This document shows positions 6,759 to 7,505 of a stretch of DNA of 7,505 nucleotides, one piece after another. The position numbers and the translations under genes were made by a program. The stretch's first letter is position 1. Every line of letters begins with the position of its first letter. Source of the DNA: an uncultured Lachnospiraceae bacterium (GTDB lineage: Bacteria > Bacillota > Clostridia > Lachnospirales > Lachnospiraceae); contig CAUCOL010000087.1 of assembly GCA_958444395.1 (NCBI GenBank), forward strand, positions 1 through 7,505, written 5' to 3'. A model generated the notes under the pieces. That model had not been told where the DNA came from. It worked only from the letters and a program-made list of their open reading frames with translations, and ran no database searches.

Positions 6759-6835
6759 GGCTGCCACGAATGCTCAAGGCCCTTTAGCTTTGCGTCCTTT
6801 CCTTTCGAAAAGTTTGCCTTTGACTGCTGAAAACT
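6741..6835 (-). ncRNA. Cyclic di-GMP-I (GEMM-I) riboswitch
   Basis: The minus strand carries the conserved core in order: GGCAAAC (6818-6812), a helix CUUUUC-GAAA-GGAAAG with the tetraloop that docks into the second helix, GGACGCAAAGC (6797-6787), GGGCCU, GGCAGCC and GUUACCGA (6757-6750). An outer helix can form between AGUUUUC (6835-6829) and GGAAACU (6747-6741). Class I GEMM RNAs bind cyclic di-GMP and control genes for its synthesis, breakdown or use. This one begins about 15 bases after the predicted transcription start and lies in the leader of a GGDEF gene. The overlap of the 3' part of the aptamer with a short hairpin and U-tract suggests that ligand binding would favour read-through, but the direction of control is not certain. 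Confidence 0.92.
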
Positions 6836-6856
6836 GTCGTTTTTTAGAATAAATAT

Positions 6857-6885
6857 ATTATAGACCAAGCAGAAAATACTGTCAA
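6857..6885 (-). promoter_or_regulatory. Consensus sigma-A promoter of the riboswitch-GGDEF transcript
   Basis: The minus strand reads TTGACA (6885-6880), 17 bases, TATAAT (6862-6857), a perfect match to the vegetative consensus in both boxes and spacing. The start would be near 6850, giving a leader of about 270 bases before the ATG at 6577. Such a strong promoter suits a gene whose control is mainly after initiation, by the riboswitch. Confidence 0.9.
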
Positions 6886-6902
6886 TTATTTTACCAAAAA
6901 CA

Positions 6903-6931
6903 TTGCTATTTCCCGGTATTATCTGTACAAT
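6903..6931 (+). promoter_or_regulatory. Probable promoter of the purine nucleoside phosphorylase gene
   Basis: TTGCTA (6903-6908), a 17-base spacer and TACAAT (6926-6931) fit a sigma-A promoter on the plus strand. The start would be near 6938, giving a leader of about 125 bases. It diverges from the GGDEF promoter at 6857-6885, with less than 20 bp between the two -35 boxes. A second -10-like TATGAT at 7014-7019 has no good -35 partner. Confidence 0.5.
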
Positions 6932-6937
6932 TATACC
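6915..6937. promoter_or_regulatory. Imperfect palindrome over the -10 box, candidate operator
   Basis: GGTATTAT (6915-6922) and ATTATACC (6930-6937) are inverted arms with one mismatch, spaced by 7 bases that contain most of a TGTACA palindrome. The palindrome covers the -10 box of the predicted purine nucleoside phosphorylase promoter, a position where a bound repressor would block initiation. The binding protein is unknown; no purine riboswitch motif was seen in this leader. Confidence 0.35.
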
Positions 6938-6966
6938 AAGCAGTGAATCAGGATCTTATCTTCACT

Positions 6967-7017
6967 CTGTTCACATTGTCCATATCTCTTCCAAAGAAGT
7001 GACAGAAAACAGATATG
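6967..7017 (+). repeat. Nested inverted repeats in the purine nucleoside phosphorylase leader
   Basis: CATATCT (6981-6987) and AGATATG (7011-7017) are perfect 7-base arms, enclosing a small CTTC/GAAG hairpin (6988-6999). CTGTTCAC (6967-6974) can alternatively pair with GTGACAG (6999-7005) if one T is bulged. The two long pairings cannot form together without a pseudoknot. They match no riboswitch I know. Confidence 0.35.
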
Positions 7018-7030
7018 ATCCACAATAACA

Positions 7031-7045
7031 CAAAAATAATTTTTG
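7031..7045 (+). repeat. A/T-rich hairpin just before the ribosome binding site
   Basis: CAAAAA, TAA, TTTTTG is a perfect 6-bp inverted repeat with a 3-base loop, ending 5 bases before the AGAGAGG ribosome binding site (7051-7057). It is followed by GTAGAA, and its T-run is part of the stem, so terminator activity is unlikely. Confidence 0.4.
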
Positions 7046-7062
7046 TAGAAAGAGAGGTTCCT

Positions 7063-7505
7063 ATGAATCAAGTTTACGATAAATTAATGCAGTGCTATGC
7101 CTGCGTACAGAAAAAGATCTCTTTCACCCCCAAGATAGCCCTTGTACTGGGATCCGGTCTGGGAGACTATGCAGAGGGAATCCGTGTCGTTGATACCCTG
7201 GATTACCATGCGATCGACGGTTTTCCTGTCTCTACGGCTCCGGGGCACAAAGGACAATTTATCTTCGGATATGTAGGAAATGTTCCCGTGGTATGTATGC
7301 AGGGACGCATTCATTATTATGAAGGATATGATATCAGCGATGTTGTCCTGCCGATCCGCCTGATGCATCTGATGGGTGCAGAGGTTTTATTCCTGACCAA
7401 TGCATCCGGTGGGGTAAATACAGACTTCCAGCCGGGAGACTTTATGCTGATCCGCGATCAGATCGCAGACTTTGTTCCCTCCCCTCTGGTCGGAGCAAAT
7501 GTAGA
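7063..7505 (+). CDS. Purine nucleoside phosphorylase, N-terminal 147 residues (partial at right edge)
   Basis: This cytoplasmic enzyme splits inosine or guanosine with phosphate to the free base and ribose-1-phosphate in purine salvage. The visible part matches the trimeric PNP family (mammalian PNP, B. subtilis PupG): phosphate-binding GSGLGD with S31, APGHKGQF with H62, MQGRIHYYEGY with R82, H84, Y86 and E87, and LTNASGGVN with A114. These residues sit at a constant offset of two from the human enzyme (S33, H64, R84, H86, Y88, E89, A116), so no insertion or deletion is seen in this half. ATG at 7063 follows AGAGAGG by 5 bases. The base-specifying Glu/Asn near the C-terminus is beyond the edge, so 6-oxopurine specificity is inferred from the family. 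It is transcribed divergently from the GGDEF gene. A methylthioadenosine phosphorylase is less likely because of the MQGRxHYYEGY and TNASGG motifs. Confidence 0.95.
   Translation, partial: MNQVYDKLMQCYACVQKKISFTPKIALVLGSGLGDYAEGIRVVDTLDYHAIDGFPVSTAPGHKGQFIFGYVGNVPVVCMQGRIHYYEGYDISDVVLPIRLMHLMGAEVLFLTNASGGVNTDFQPGDFMLIRDQIADFVPSPLVGANV

Noticed and set aside
6577..6868. N-terminal extension of the GGDEF protein by 97 residues
   Set aside because: It would be translated from DNA covering the promoter -10 box, the riboswitch and its U-tract, and it starts upstream of the predicted transcription start.

Overview
The window looks like a chromosomal segment of a Firmicute, most likely a Lachnospiraceae-type gut Clostridium relative. 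This rests on moderate GC, strong AGGAGG-type ribosome binding sites, sigma-A promoters, a class I cyclic-di-GMP riboswitch in front of a soluble receptor-GGDEF protein, and a Firmicute-style ABC-F protein. The genus cannot be fixed from the sequence. No transposase, phage gene, CRISPR array, tRNA or rRNA was recognised.

Layout. (1) Positions 1-1954, minus strand: the N-terminal 651 residues of a cobalamin-dependent methionine synthase (homocysteine methyltransferase domain, pterin domain, start of the cobalamin cap), running off the left edge. Its promoter is near 2040-2069. (2) Positions 1955-2594: a 640-base gene-free stretch. It contains a striking 282-bp element (2084-2365) bounded by about 20 bp of inverted repeat and filled with smaller hairpins. 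This is probably an unassigned structured RNA, with a MITE-like element as the alternative. A weak promoter and a leader stem-loop for the next gene follow. (3) Positions 2595-4517, plus strand: a 640-aa duplicated-ATPase ABC-F translation factor, ended by a hairpin terminator that starts inside its last codons. (4) Positions 4661-6577, minus strand: a 638-aa cytoplasmic fusion of a LacI-type sugar-binding-like domain, a middle region and a GGDEF diguanylate cyclase domain. (5) Positions 6578-6885, minus strand: its long leader, with a perfect-consensus promoter, a c-di-GMP-I (GEMM-I) riboswitch, a possible weak terminator, further hairpins and a pairing option that could cover the ribosome binding site. 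(6) Positions 6886-7062: the divergent control region of the last gene. (7) Positions 7063-7505, plus strand: the first 147 residues of a trimeric-type purine nucleoside phosphorylase, running off the right edge.

How it fits together. The best regulatory story is at 4661-6885. A gene whose product should make c-di-GMP carries a c-di-GMP-sensing riboswitch in its own leader, while the enzyme lacks the usual RxxD product-inhibition site, so feedback may act on the RNA instead of the protein. The longest open frame runs through the riboswitch to a TTG lying between the -35 and -10 boxes; that start cannot be right and the real start is at 6577. The other genes are housekeeping (methionine synthesis, translation, purine salvage) and appear to be separate transcription units. 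The least explained part is the element at 2084-2365.
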